NCBI GenBank assembly: GCA_004557315.1
Contig: SFEH01000012.1
Coordinates: forward strand, 1-29,773
Length of the DNA stretch: 29,773 nucleotides
From: Bacteroidales bacterium
Lineage (GTDB): Bacteria; Bacteroidota; Bacteroidia; Bacteroidales; UBA3663
Reading direction: 5' to 3'
How positions within the stretch are numbered: position 1 is the first letter of the stretch; each line of letters starts with the position of its first letter. A model generated the notes under the pieces. That model saw only the letters and a list, made by a program, of their open reading frames with translations. It made no database searches and had not been told where the DNA came from. Shown here piece by piece: positions 6,430 to 14,765 of the stretch. Position numbers and translations under genes: made by a program.

Positions 6430-8481
6430 ATGATTAGATTCCTATTCACAATATTGCTTGGAATACTGTTTTGCCCTATGCTCTACGGACAGCACTACAT
6501 CTATCCGGTAGCGACTGGATCGACATGGGCTAGAGAAAAATTCGACAAGCAGGAAAAGAGCGACTGGGAAGAAGCTATGAAGGTCAATTTGCCAGAAGAT
6601 GCGCCAGACATTCTGAGAATATTCGAGGAATTCGCAGCCAACTACCGACTCTATAACTGTTACAACGACAGCATCTTCATCGAGCAGAATAATCCGGAAT
6701 GGATAGCCATGTTTATACGCAGAGCCCACGTCTTTTCCAACATCTACGCTCAGAACAACGACAATATAGAAAAGCTGCTCGGATGGTTCCGTCAGGGCGA
6801 AGCGCCTGCCGAGGCTTACCATCAGTTGTATCTCGGAATCAGGAACCTCTATCACAACAACATCGTCGATTTCTCGCTTGCAGGCCAGATGCTTGAGATT
6901 CTGATTCCATATTATGAGTCGAAAAACGACTATGAGCACCTCATGCTTTGCTATTCGCTCGAGGGATTCTACAAGCAGGAGACAGCGCGAATGGGACTGC
7001 TCCAAGACTACAATGAGTCGGTCGAGTGCTACAGAAAGGCAATCGAATTGGGCGAGCGCCATTTCAGTTCGTTCAAGGACATCAACAACTGCTACTATTT
7101 CTGTGCCTCGTTCATCAATCTGTCGGTGCTTCATGCCGAGGCTGGAAGAATTTCGCTCGACGAAAGCCGCAAGTTGCGCAGCAGGTTCTTTGAATTCTGT
7201 AAAAGACCTGAAAACAAGGCGGTTATCGACAGCGACAATAGGCTGCGTGAATTCTGCGACTGGACGATGGCTATCTCCAACCTGCGAGGCATCATGACCT
7301 ACATCAGTCATGATATGGATGACCTGACTATGTTCGGACAGCTCTATGCCGACTATCAGGAGCAGCTCAAGATATTCAATGGCGATCTGTTCAACCTGAA
7401 GCACACCTACTACGGAAAGGTTGAATATGACGACCTGATCATTGATGCGACTGCTGGACGTATCACCTGGGATGAGGCCTATGAGCGTTTCATTGAATAT
7501 TATCACAATGATCCAGAATACAGCTCTGACCATAAAATAAGCAGTTATCGTCATACCTATGTCTATAACCTCTTCACGAGCTTCCTCTTCCTGGTTGAGC
7601 GAACCGACAAGCCTTTCGAGGAAAAGTCGAAGATTATCAAGGAGGGTTTGAACCGACTGCTTATTGCAATCAGCAGCTTTCAAAATATCCATTTTGCAAT
7701 CGAGAGAGGATGGTTCCTTTCGTCGCTCATCACCAACCCTACGTTGCTGAAATATCTTTCAGAGCAAGACAAGAGACGACTTTTCGAGCATATTCTGGTA
7801 GTGGGTCAGCCTGTGACTTACGTCCACGTTACCATGGTGTCTGACCTGTCGAGGATTTTGACAAAGAAATTGGCAGAATCGATGCCTGAATACTTCGTGG
7901 GATTACCGAAATTCGACTCGGTTGAGGATGTAATCCAACACAAGGACACACTGCTCAACTTTGTCACTCAGTCTGCACTCTATCACGATGTTGGAAAGAT
8001 TCACATTCCGACCATCGTCAACAACTGCTTCCGCCGACTGTCAACAGAAGAATATCAGCTCATCAAGCAGCATCCTGAAGCAGCTAATCCGTTCTTCGAT
8101 ACGTACACTTTTCTCGAACCTTATCGCGACGTAGCACTCGGACACCACAAGTGGTATAACGGCAGCAGCTATCCTGACGACTTTGATAACCACAAGTCAC
8201 CAATTTTCCCTCTCATCAACATCGTCATGCTGTGCGACTGTATGGATGCTGCCACCGAGAACATCGGTCGCAACTACCACACTCCGAAATCGTTCGAGAC
8301 ACTCATTTCTGAATTCGAGGAGAGTGCGGGATTCCACTACGACCCTGTGCTAATCAATTTCATTAAGCAAAACCCCGACCTCTATCGCCAGCTGAAGCAG
8401 AAGGTGCTCTTGGGTCGAATGGACCACTACTTCCAGCTATTCTCGACAATTCGACAGATTGCAAAGTTGAATTCTCTTTAA
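6430..8481 (+). CDS. Exported protein with TPR-like N-terminal region and degenerate HD-GYP domain
   Basis: 683 residues. A clear signal peptide (residues 1-20, hydrophobic LLGILFCPMLYG) and no further membrane segment place it in the periplasm or outside. Residues about 40-480 are helical with TPR-like periodicity (for example NESVECYRKAIELGERH). Residues about 505-660 form an HD-type phosphohydrolase domain: Y518-H519-D520-V-G-K, then GHHKWYNGSSYP at 571-582, then CDCMDAATEN and FHYDPVLINFI. These align with the HD-GYP order HDxGK, HHExxDGxGYP, DxxDA. H572 and H573 are kept, but the signature has Lys for Glu, Asn for Asp and SYP for GYP. HD-GYP enzymes hydrolyse cyclic di-GMP in the cytoplasm; an exported, degenerate version is more likely a sensor or acts on something else. 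It precedes a DUF6057-like gene on the same strand. Confidence 0.8.
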   Translation: MIRFLFTILLGILFCPMLYGQHYIYPVATGSTWAREKFDKQEKSDWEEAMKVNLPEDAPDILRIFEEFAANYRLYNCYNDSIFIEQNNPEWIAMFIRRAHVFSNIYAQNNDNIEKLLGWFRQGEAPAEAYHQLYLGIRNLYHNNIVDFSLAGQMLEILIPYYESKNDYEHLMLCYSLEGFYKQETARMGLLQDYNESVECYRKAIELGERHFSSFKDINNCYYFCASFINLSVLHAEAGRISLDESRKLRSRFFEFCKRPENKAVIDSDNRLREFCDWTMAISNLRGIMTYISHDMDDLTMFGQLYADYQEQLKIFNGDLFNLKHTYYGKVEYDDLIIDATAGRITWDEAYERFIEYYHNDPEYSSDHKISSYRHTYVYNLFTSFLFLVERTDKPFEEKSKIIKEGLNRLLIAISSFQNIHFAIERGWFLSSLITNPTLLKYLSEQDKRRLFEHILVVGQPVTYVHVTMVSDLSRILTKKLAESMPEYFVGLPKFDSVEDVIQHKDTLLNFVTQSALYHDVGKIHIPTIVNNCFRRLSTEEYQLIKQHPEAANPFFDTYTFLEPYRDVALGHHKWYNGSSYPDDFDNHKSPIFPLINIVMLCDCMDAATENIGRNYHTPKSFETLISEFEESAGFHYDPVLINFIKQNPDLYRQLKQKVLLGRMDHYFQLFSTIRQIAKLNSL

Positions 8482-8499
8482 TGGCAGCTTCTTTTCTTT

Positions 8500-8539
8500 A
8501 AGGAAATAGAGAAATTAAGAAGATAAAGAAGATTTCCTT
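8500..8539. repeat. Short iteron inverted repeat C
   Basis: AAGGAAAT (8500-8507) pairs with ATTTCCTT (8532-8539). The loop carries purine units AGAAGATAAAGAAG like those of elements A and D, and a pyrimidine stretch CTTCTTTTCTTT precedes it at about 8489-8500. The 74-base spacer between the HD-domain and DUF6057-like genes is almost entirely this element. It is a smaller and less regular member of the family. Confidence 0.55.
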
Positions 8540-8555
8540 TAACTTCGCAAACCAA

Positions 8556-10007
8556 ATGAAACTTAAGTCACATTCTTCAATTCTTGGTATGGCACTTACG
8601 CTCCTTGCAGCCGTAAGTGTCTTTGCATTTTTCGAACTCCTCTTCCCCTACACCTTGCGCCATAAAGAACAGACCATGTTTCTGCTCCTCAATGACACTT
8701 GGATCGACTTGCATTATAGGGACTTGGGCTTGCAAAAATGTATTGCCGTGGCAGGCGACTGGCTCATGCAGCTGTTCTACTATCCTTATATAGGTGCATT
8801 GATTGTCAGTGTTGTGCTGACCACTATCGGCATCGTGCTCTATCATGCTGCACGTCGGCTCCATGCCCCAAAATGGATAGCTGGCTTACTGTCGGCACTC
8901 GCGATGGCATGGGAAAGCTGCCGCATCTGCGGTGAGGATTATCCCTTGGGCTCGACCTTGCAGCTGCTGCTATGGACAGTGGCTCTATGGAGCATTGCCC
9001 GAATGCTGCAGTCATGGAGAAACACAGAGGCAGCGCCACTGACAAATAAAAGGATGCAGATAGCAGCGCTGATTGCCGTGCTCCTTTCTAGCCTTACCTT
9101 CAGTGGCTTCACGCTTTTGCCAAAAGCTAAATGGTGGAGCTCACCAAGGCACGACATCGAGAAGCTCTATGCCATCGACAGCAATGCCTATTATGGCGAC
9201 TGGCAGAAGGTGGAAGAACTCTCGTATCCTATGCTCGATTACCCCATTGCACAATACTATCACAACCTTGCCAAGGCGTATCAGGGCAGGCTTGCCGATG
9301 GGCTTATGAATCAGCCAATACGTGGCACCTCACGCCTCTTCATGCCTGTAGATAAAGATGGCAACCACGTGCAGTTCACGGCTGCCAACGAAGCTTGGTG
9401 GGCTATAGGCGAAATGACCACAGCAGAACATGCCACCATCCTCGGCATGATATTCGCGCCGCGACATACAGGCAGCCGCAACATGCGACGTTTGGCACAG
9501 ATAGCCATGAGAAGAGGCGACAAGGATGGCTCAATGAAATACCTGCGCCTGCTGGCACAGAATCCAGTACACTCGTCTTGGGCTAAGAAACAGATGCAGA
9601 AAGAACTGCAAGAGATGACTCTTCCCGATACTCTTTCACTCTCTGGCGAACATTCAGCCACATTACGCAACCTTCTCAACCATAACCCCAAGAACCTCAT
9701 CGCCCTCGACTATCTGCTGTGCTACGACCTGCTGTCGCACAACCTGCAGGGGTTCACCGACGATGTGATGCGCTATGGATGCCCGAAGGGGCACAGGCTG
9801 TATGAAGAGGCAATGCTCGTGGTGATGCAGGTCAATCCTGACATGCGCGAGCAGCTGAAGCCAATGGTTGCAGAAAGCACCTATCGCGACTTTGTAAGAT
9901 TCAATCAGACTTTTGAGCAATCGAAGGGCAATGGCAAGATGATGTACAGCCAGTTTCACAATACCTACTGGTACTATCTTCAGTTCCACGTTATAAGCGA
10001 TATTTGA
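8556..10007 (+). CDS. Membrane protein resembling the DUF6057 family
   Basis: 483 residues. The first about 190 residues contain hydrophobic segments consistent with five membrane helices (around residues 9-29, 62-95, 103-116, 128-145 and 165-187), including an N-terminal one. The remaining about 290 residues are soluble, helical and repeat-like (YYGDWQKVEELSYPMLDYPIAQYYHNLAKAY, AQIAMRRGDKDGSMKYLRLLAQ), suggesting TPR-type packing outside the membrane. From memory this matches the uncharacterised DUF6057 proteins of Bacteroidales, which often neighbour a PD40 lipoprotein gene as here; this assignment was not searched. The stop codon is one base from the next ATG, so the pair is probably translationally coupled. 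No enzymatic motif was seen. Confidence 0.7.
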   Translation: MKLKSHSSILGMALTLLAAVSVFAFFELLFPYTLRHKEQTMFLLLNDTWIDLHYRDLGLQKCIAVAGDWLMQLFYYPYIGALIVSVVLTTIGIVLYHAARRLHAPKWIAGLLSALAMAWESCRICGEDYPLGSTLQLLLWTVALWSIARMLQSWRNTEAAPLTNKRMQIAALIAVLLSSLTFSGFTLLPKAKWWSSPRHDIEKLYAIDSNAYYGDWQKVEELSYPMLDYPIAQYYHNLAKAYQGRLADGLMNQPIRGTSRLFMPVDKDGNHVQFTAANEAWWAIGEMTTAEHATILGMIFAPRHTGSRNMRRLAQIAMRRGDKDGSMKYLRLLAQNPVHSSWAKKQMQKELQEMTLPDTLSLSGEHSATLRNLLNHNPKNLIALDYLLCYDLLSHNLQGFTDDVMRYGCPKGHRLYEEAMLVVMQVNPDMREQLKPMVAESTYRDFVRFNQTFEQSKGNGKMMYSQFHNTYWYYLQFHVISDI

Positions 10008-10043
10008 CATGAAAAAGATATTTGACATGAAAAAGATATTTGG
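9999..10043 (+). repeat. 18-base tandem repeat across a stop/start junction
   Basis: GATATTTGACATGAAAAA occurs at 9999-10016 and 10017-10034, followed by a half copy (GATATTTGG) to 10043. Each full copy contains a TGA-C-ATG. The duplication keeps frame and gives the downstream lipoprotein two in-frame ATG starts, 10009 and 10027. Confidence 0.9.
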
Positions 10044-11514
10044 CATATTTCAGACAATGGTCATAGGTATAGCCCTTGCAGCTTGCACTCCAAGCCCTAA
10101 GGACGTGAAGCCTGCGACCGAAGACTTGACAATATATCCCGACTACAAGGACATTCTGATACCTTGCAACATCGCTCCTCTGAACTTCATGATCAGGGGC
10201 GATTATGATGCGGTGAGCGTGAGATTAGGCAATGAGCAGAAGATTGAGAAACGTGGCAGAAAGGTGATAATCGACTCAGAGGAATGGCAGAAGCTGACAG
10301 GCAATACACACGAAGAACGAGTGATCGACATAAGCGTGACTGCCCGCAGCAGCAAAGATGGCGGCTGGTATGAGTTTCCATCGTTCACATGGACAATCTC
10401 GCCCGATAGTATCGACACCTTCATTACCTACCGACTCATCGAGCCAGGCTATGAGGTGTGGGACAAGGTTGAGATAGAGGAGCGCTGCATCGAGAACTTC
10501 ACGACACGCACTCTCGCCGACGGCAAGCGGCTCGGCAACCGCTGCATGAACTGCCACACGCATGGCGGCGACAAGGGGCAATACTCCTTCTTCCACCTGC
10601 GTGGACAGGGTGGCGGCACCATACTGAATCGCGACCAACGTTTGCGCAAGGTTACATTGCGCAACGAAGAGATGACGGGCGGTGCTGTCTATGGCGACTT
10701 CCATCCTTCAGGACGCTTCGCTGTATTCTCGACCAACGTCATCATACCTTCGTTTCACTCTGAAGGTATCCGTCGCTTCGAGGTTTTCGACACATCGAGC
10801 GATCTCTGCCTTGCTGACTTCGACTCTTCGGAAATGCGCCTCTCCCCTCTCGTGAGCAACACGGCATCGACCCTTGAAACCTTCCCTTGCTTCTCAGCCG
10901 ATGGCCGTTGGATATATTTCTGCTCGGCTCCTAATCCTTGTGGCGACACTATTCCTTCGCCCTACGATCTGAAAGACCACGTCAGCGACATTCACTATTC
11001 ACTTTACCGCATTGCATTCGATGACGCAGAAGGCACTTTTGGCGACGAGATAGAAACGGTGTATGATGCAGAGGCGAAAGGCGGTTCGGTCAATCTGCCC
11101 AAATGCTCGCCCGACGGACGCTGGCTAATGTTCTCACTGTCGGCCAACGGCACCTTCCCTATATGGCATAGCGAGACGAGACTATGCCTGACTGACGCCA
11201 ATGGCAACAGCTACACGACCGAAGAGAACGGCACCTACCACTCTTGGAGCCACAACTCGCGATGGATAGCTTTCGCTTCTAAGAGATATGACGGACAATA
11301 TGGACGAGTTTATTTCGCGCATATCAATACGGCAGCCGATGGCAAGTCGCCTGTGATGTCAAAGCCTCTTGTGATGCCACAAGCCGATCCTGAAATGGAC
11401 GACCTGAACCTGCGATCGTTCAACATCCCCGACCTTTCGAATGTGGCGACACCGATAGACACAGAAACAATAAACCGCCTGGTGGAGCACACACAGGCGG
11501 AGTCGTTTCAATAA
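10009..11514 (+). CDS. Lipoprotein with CXXCH haem-binding motif and PD40 beta-propeller
   Basis: 501 residues from the first ATG, or 495 from the ATG at 10027, which gives the more standard lipoprotein signal MKKIFGIFQTMVIGIALAAC. The lipobox LAAC predicts lipid attachment, so the protein is exported. A C-M-N-C-H motif at residues 179-183 (first-ATG numbering) is a covalent haem c site, in a segment rich in Gly and His. Downstream are repeated PD40/TolB-like propeller blades: FHPSGRFAVFSTN, FSADGRWIYFCSA, CSPDGRWLMFSLSANG and WSHNSRWIAFASKR. Bacteroidales relatives are often named TolB-like or cytochrome c-binding proteins. The role is unknown; a periplasmic redox or sensing function is inferred. 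It is coupled to the DUF6057-like gene and convergent with the GGDEF gene, whose end lies 14 bases away. Confidence 0.8.
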   Translation: MKKIFDMKKIFGIFQTMVIGIALAACTPSPKDVKPATEDLTIYPDYKDILIPCNIAPLNFMIRGDYDAVSVRLGNEQKIEKRGRKVIIDSEEWQKLTGNTHEERVIDISVTARSSKDGGWYEFPSFTWTISPDSIDTFITYRLIEPGYEVWDKVEIEERCIENFTTRTLADGKRLGNRCMNCHTHGGDKGQYSFFHLRGQGGGTILNRDQRLRKVTLRNEEMTGGAVYGDFHPSGRFAVFSTNVIIPSFHSEGIRRFEVFDTSSDLCLADFDSSEMRLSPLVSNTASTLETFPCFSADGRWIYFCSAPNPCGDTIPSPYDLKDHVSDIHYSLYRIAFDDAEGTFGDEIETVYDAEAKGGSVNLPKCSPDGRWLMFSLSANGTFPIWHSETRLCLTDANGNSYTTEENGTYHSWSHNSRWIAFASKRYDGQYGRVYFAHINTAADGKSPVMSKPLVMPQADPEMDDLNLRSFNIPDLSNVATPIDTETINRLVEHTQAESFQ

Positions 11515-11528
11515 TCTCACCAGCAGTG

Positions 11529-12959
11529 TCATGCCTTTGCGGCATTTTCCTGCTCACGGAGGAGTTTGTAATATTCTTCTTTTTCCTTATACATTGCCAT
11601 ATCGGCATATTCAATCAGCTTCTCTATCTCGACCGACTCATAATCGGAGCTCTTGGCAATGCCGACCGACATGCTCAATCGCTTGACCGGACCTTCGGAG
11701 TGCCATCGGTCAACCAATTCGTGGAACTCGCGGCAAATCTTCTGGCTGTCGAAATTCGTGCGATTGATGATCACGGCAAACTCATCGCCACCGATGCGGT
11801 AGCACTTGCCCAACTTTGAGAAATATTGCGTAATGCATTCTGCTGTGGCACGGATAAGAATATCGCCTGCCTGATGCCCCAAACTATCGTTGACCTTCTT
11901 CAGACCATTGACATCGATTGTGATGTAGGAAATATCTTTCACAGGCTGATGTTTAAGTTCCTCAATGTCAACCTCGTAGGCATTGCGGTTGATAAGCCCA
12001 GTGAGACTGTCACGGAAGGAAGTATTGTGCAGCTCGTTGTTGCGCTTAATGATGATGAAGACACCTATCGAAAGAATGATGAGGAGGATGACAAGAAGGA
12101 TGACAAAATAGAAGAAGAGAGTGGAATAGGCAGAAATTCGGTAATCGACGTTGTTTCTGATCACCAGAAACCAGCTCAAGCTTGCGACATATTTCGTGAC
12201 GCTAAATCCACCTTCCTCTCTTTGGATATTGTATTCATCGGGATTGTCAATCTCAAGCTTGGTATCGCTAAGCACGGTCTTGTCAATCTTGACATCATCG
12301 ACATCGACCTGAACTACGCCTTCACTATTGACTAAACAGACGCTTACATTGTATTCCTTTTCGAATTGAGCCAGCATGTCTTTAAGCTCGTTCATGCTAC
12401 GGCCTATGCCACATGCTCCGAGCAGGTTTCCTTCATTGTCCTCGATTCGGGTGTTGTAGAAGACAGCCCAGGTGTCGAACTGCTCCTGATTGTGATCGAC
12501 ATTAGGCACGAATGGCTCGCCACTCTTGATAAACTCCCTGTACCAGAAGTCGTGGGTGTCGTTGTCGATATCCATGTGCTTGAAGAAGCCTGAGCCAGTG
12601 TAGAAAATGTGGCTCTGCTCGCTTGCCAGAAACACCGATTCATATTTCAGCCCTTTCTGCAGGTTATTCAGATAGTTGCCAATATCCTCGATGTTTTCTT
12701 GTTCTGTGTGCTGGCTCTCCTTCTTGAGACGCTCGATGAGATAGACATCATGGGCCATGGTCAGACCTACATTGATCGGCATGGTCATCTCATCGTTGAT
12801 TCTGTTGTGAATGCGTGTAGCCACCAAGGTGGTCATCTGAACCGCATTGTCATAGATGACCGAGCGCATGAGCCCGAACGACACAAGGAAGGTGGCGAGA
12901 TAGCTCAACACAATCATTACAAAAGCAAGAGTAAACTTCTTGTCTTTAAAGATATTCAT
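11529..12959 (-). CDS. Membrane-bound diguanylate cyclase (sensor domain plus GGDEF)
   Basis: 476 residues. A membrane helix (about 9-31) and a second (about 285-310) enclose a periplasmic region of about 250 residues with the layout of a Cache-type ligand sensor (FWYREFIKSGEPFVPNVDHNQ and WAVFYNTRIEDNEGNLLGACGIG are typical). The cytoplasmic part is a GGDEF domain: DSLTGLINRNAYE at the start, intact RIGGDEFAVI with GGDEF at residues 390-394, and the ending MSVGIAKSS...ADMAMYKEKEEY. Catalytic residues look complete, so synthesis of cyclic di-GMP from two GTP is expected. The inhibitory RxxD site normally five residues before GGDEF is absent (SKLG there), suggesting no product inhibition at that site. 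GGDEF proteins are rare in Bacteroidales. An HD-GYP-like gene lies nearby on the other strand. Confidence 0.9.
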   Translation of the reverse strand: MNIFKDKKFTLAFVMIVLSYLATFLVSFGLMRSVIYDNAVQMTTLVATRIHNRINDEMTMPINVGLTMAHDVYLIERLKKESQHTEQENIEDIGNYLNNLQKGLKYESVFLASEQSHIFYTGSGFFKHMDIDNDTHDFWYREFIKSGEPFVPNVDHNQEQFDTWAVFYNTRIEDNEGNLLGACGIGRSMNELKDMLAQFEKEYNVSVCLVNSEGVVQVDVDDVKIDKTVLSDTKLEIDNPDEYNIQREEGGFSVTKYVASLSWFLVIRNNVDYRISAYSTLFFYFVILLVILLIILSIGVFIIIKRNNELHNTSFRDSLTGLINRNAYEVDIEELKHQPVKDISYITIDVNGLKKVNDSLGHQAGDILIRATAECITQYFSKLGKCYRIGGDEFAVIINRTNFDSQKICREFHELVDRWHSEGPVKRLSMSVGIAKSSDYESVEIEKLIEYADMAMYKEKEEYYKLLREQENAAKA

Positions 12960-13298
12960 TGTATATAATAGTAAAAAATGTTCGCTATATTAAGACATGA
13001 CTTTGGTCGATTGATTGTGTAAAATTAAAGAATTATTTTAAAGAACGAACAACAGACTGTCATTTTTTATTATTTGAACAGTACTTTTTGAATGTTTGAA
13101 TAAAAATAAGAATTTGTTGCAAACTTTATATTCCATTATCCCAACAATAACAGTTGGTTTGGCAATTAGATATTTTGGCATCAAAAAAATAAATGCTGGG
13201 CAATATTATTTCATGATAAGAAAAAAAATATTATCTTTGCGGCATATTATCATAGATAATTTTCATACTTTAATTTTTTTAACCGTACATCAACCATT
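12960..13298. other. Gene-free A/T-rich divergent spacer
   Basis: This 339-base region separates the GGDEF and mgtC-like genes. It is A/T-rich and holds the mgtC -7 box at 13232-13239 and a minor hairpin CCAAC/GTTGG (13141-13145 with 13153-13157). No credible gene, tRNA or repeat array was seen. A minus-strand promoter for the GGDEF gene could not be placed. Confidence 0.6.
13232..13239 (+). promoter_or_regulatory. -7 box TATCTTTG upstream of the MgtC/SapB gene
   Basis: TATCTTTGC begins 67 bases before the ATG at 13299. The matching TTTG box at the expected distance is not clear. Confidence 0.5.
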
Positions 13299-13949
13299 AT
13301 GAATGAACTATTGGACATATCAATAAGACTTGTCGTTGCATTGATGTTAGGAGGCATCATTGGCATCGAGCGAGAGTTCAGAGCCAAGGATGCGGGCTTC
13401 CGCACCCACTTTCTTGTGAGCGTGGGCAGTGCTCTGTTTTGCGTTGTCTCGCAATATGGGTTCGGAGAAGAGATGAAAGACGCATCGCGTGTAGCTGCAC
13501 AGGTGGTTTCTGGCATCGGCTTCCTTGGTGCAGGCATGATCATCCTTCAAAAGAACGTGATACGCGGATTGACTACGGCTGCAGGTCTCTGGGTGACAGC
13601 TGCCATAGGTCTCGCCTGCGGTTCGGGTATGCTTCTTGTGGCACTGATTGCCACTACCCTCGTGCTCTTAGGACTCGAAGTGCTGCACTGCTTCATCCCA
13701 AACATGGGCTCTTCGACAATGTCGCTGACTTTCACTTCGCCCAACAAGGAGAGTGTGATGGAGGTAATAGAGAAACTGAAAAAAGACAGCATAGAGCTGT
13801 CTTCTTATGAGTTGAGAAGCCGCCACACGTCAGCTGGCGAGACCTTTGAAGCAAGGATTGACATTAAGGCCAGAAAAGGTCATAATCACTCGAAGCTGAT
13901 GGAATACATCGATGAATTCGACAATGTCAACATTTCTTGCATCGAGTGA
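13299..13949 (+). CDS. MgtC/SapB family membrane protein
   Basis: 216 residues. The N-terminal half has about four membrane helices with the family core: LMLGGIIGIEREFRAKDAGFRTHFLVSVGSALF, then GIGFLGAGMII and GLTTAAGLWVTAAIGLACGSG. The C-terminal about 80 residues are soluble and ACT-like (ESVMEVIEKLKKDSIELSSYELRSRH). The family contains the Salmonella virulence factor MgtC, which inhibits ATP synthase and affects growth in low magnesium, and many proteins of unknown role. Magnesium or envelope stress function here is only inferred. The gene stands alone, ends 42 bases before the convergent PnuC gene, and shares a strong hairpin with it. Confidence 0.9.
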   Translation: MNELLDISIRLVVALMLGGIIGIEREFRAKDAGFRTHFLVSVGSALFCVVSQYGFGEEMKDASRVAAQVVSGIGFLGAGMIILQKNVIRGLTTAAGLWVTAAIGLACGSGMLLVALIATTLVLLGLEVLHCFIPNMGSSTMSLTFTSPNKESVMEVIEKLKKDSIELSSYELRSRHTSAGETFEARIDIKARKGHNHSKLMEYIDEFDNVNISCIE

Positions 13950-13957
13950 TGGACTAT

Positions 13958-13983
13958 GGAACTGACAGATGACTGTCAGTTCC
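13958..13983. terminator. Perfect 11-base hairpin between convergent genes
   Basis: GGAACTGACAG (13958-13968), loop ATGA, CTGTCAGTTCC (13973-13983). It lies 8 bases after the mgtC-like stop and 8 bases before the PnuC stop position, so it can act as a bidirectional terminator. There is no long T run on either side. Confidence 0.7.
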
Positions 13984-13991
13984 TTCTGAAA

Positions 13992-14765
13992 CTATTTGCT
14001 CAGTTTGTGCCACATGTAGATTCCGTAAATCGAATTGACAAAATAGACGCAGTATTTTGCAACTGTCATGAACGAGAATACGGAATCGGACATGAGCCAC
14101 ATGGCAATGTAGGCAACATTGATGAAGAGCCACATATACCACTGCTCGACAAACGCCTTGACCGAAACGACCATCGTGACGATGCTCATGACCGTGGTGA
14201 ACGAGTCAAGCCAGAGTTGCGATGTGGTGTCATAATCCATCTTGAGGGTCTTGAACTCCATATCTGGCAAGATTTCGGTGAGGACACCAATCATCCATGG
14301 TCCGAAATAGATGAGGAAGACTCCCAATGCTATGGTGCCGATGACTACCGATGCCACAGTGATCCACCGCTGGCGCCATGTCATATAGCGAGTGCGTATG
14401 GTGGCTGTGCCATCGTGGCGAGTGCGCTTCTTCCACATATTGAAGCCGATGAACTGCATCGGAAGGTTGTAGAACAGACGCTGAAGCATGTCGCCATAGA
14501 TGTGGGTGCAGAAACAGATATAGATATGCAGAAAAGCCTCAACCACACCGAAAATCCAGTTGGCAAGCGAACCCTTGGCTCCTAATACCACACAGAACAC
14601 ACCAAGAATTGCCGCAACTGCAGCAATGATGGCATTCGTGCCGAAGTCACCCTTGATGAAGAATGACATAACAGCAAGAGACAATATTGCCAGAAGCAAT
14701 ACTGTCTCAAACCAGTTCAGACTCTTGAAGGTCTGACGCAATATTATGAAATAGCGATTCTTCAT
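13992..14765 (-). CDS. pnuC: PnuC-family nicotinamide riboside (or related vitamin) transporter
   Basis: 257 residues with about seven membrane helices. The family signature is clear: LGVFCVVLGAKGSLANWIFGVVEAFLHIYICF, then YGDMLQRLFYNLPMQFIGFNMWKKR, and the C-terminal WLFINVAYIAMWL repeat unit. PnuC proteins carry nicotinamide riboside by facilitated diffusion, with trapping by an NadR kinase; close relatives carry thiamine or riboflavin. No kinase or riboswitch is adjacent to narrow the substrate. Compared with typical PnuC the insert between helices 3 and 4 (TRHDGTATIRTRYMTWRQ) is long and basic. Its ATG overlaps the proS stop codon by one base (TAATG), so translation is probably coupled. 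Confidence 0.85.
   Translation of the reverse strand: MKNRYFIILRQTFKSLNWFETVLLLAILSLAVMSFFIKGDFGTNAIIAAVAAILGVFCVVLGAKGSLANWIFGVVEAFLHIYICFCTHIYGDMLQRLFYNLPMQFIGFNMWKKRTRHDGTATIRTRYMTWRQRWITVASVVIGTIALGVFLIYFGPWMIGVLTEILPDMEFKTLKMDYDTTSQLWLDSFTTVMSIVTMVVSVKAFVEQWYMWLFINVAYIAMWLMSDSVFSFMTVAKYCVYFVNSIYGIYMWHKLSK

Noticed and set aside
6442..7692. 416-codon open frame on the minus strand
   Set aside because: It is antisense to the HD-domain gene, with no domain and no promoter; a mirror effect of codon usage.
6430..8481. Calling the HD protein a cyclic di-GMP phosphodiesterase partner of the GGDEF gene
   Set aside because: The predicted signal peptide puts its HD domain outside the cytoplasm and the HHExxDGxGYP signature is altered, so hydrolysis of cytoplasmic cyclic di-GMP is not supported.
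13096..13302. 68-codon plus-strand frame before the MgtC/SapB gene
   Set aside because: It has a non-ATG start, runs through the predicted promoter box and overlaps the mgtC start codon. The composition is that of translated A/T-rich spacer.
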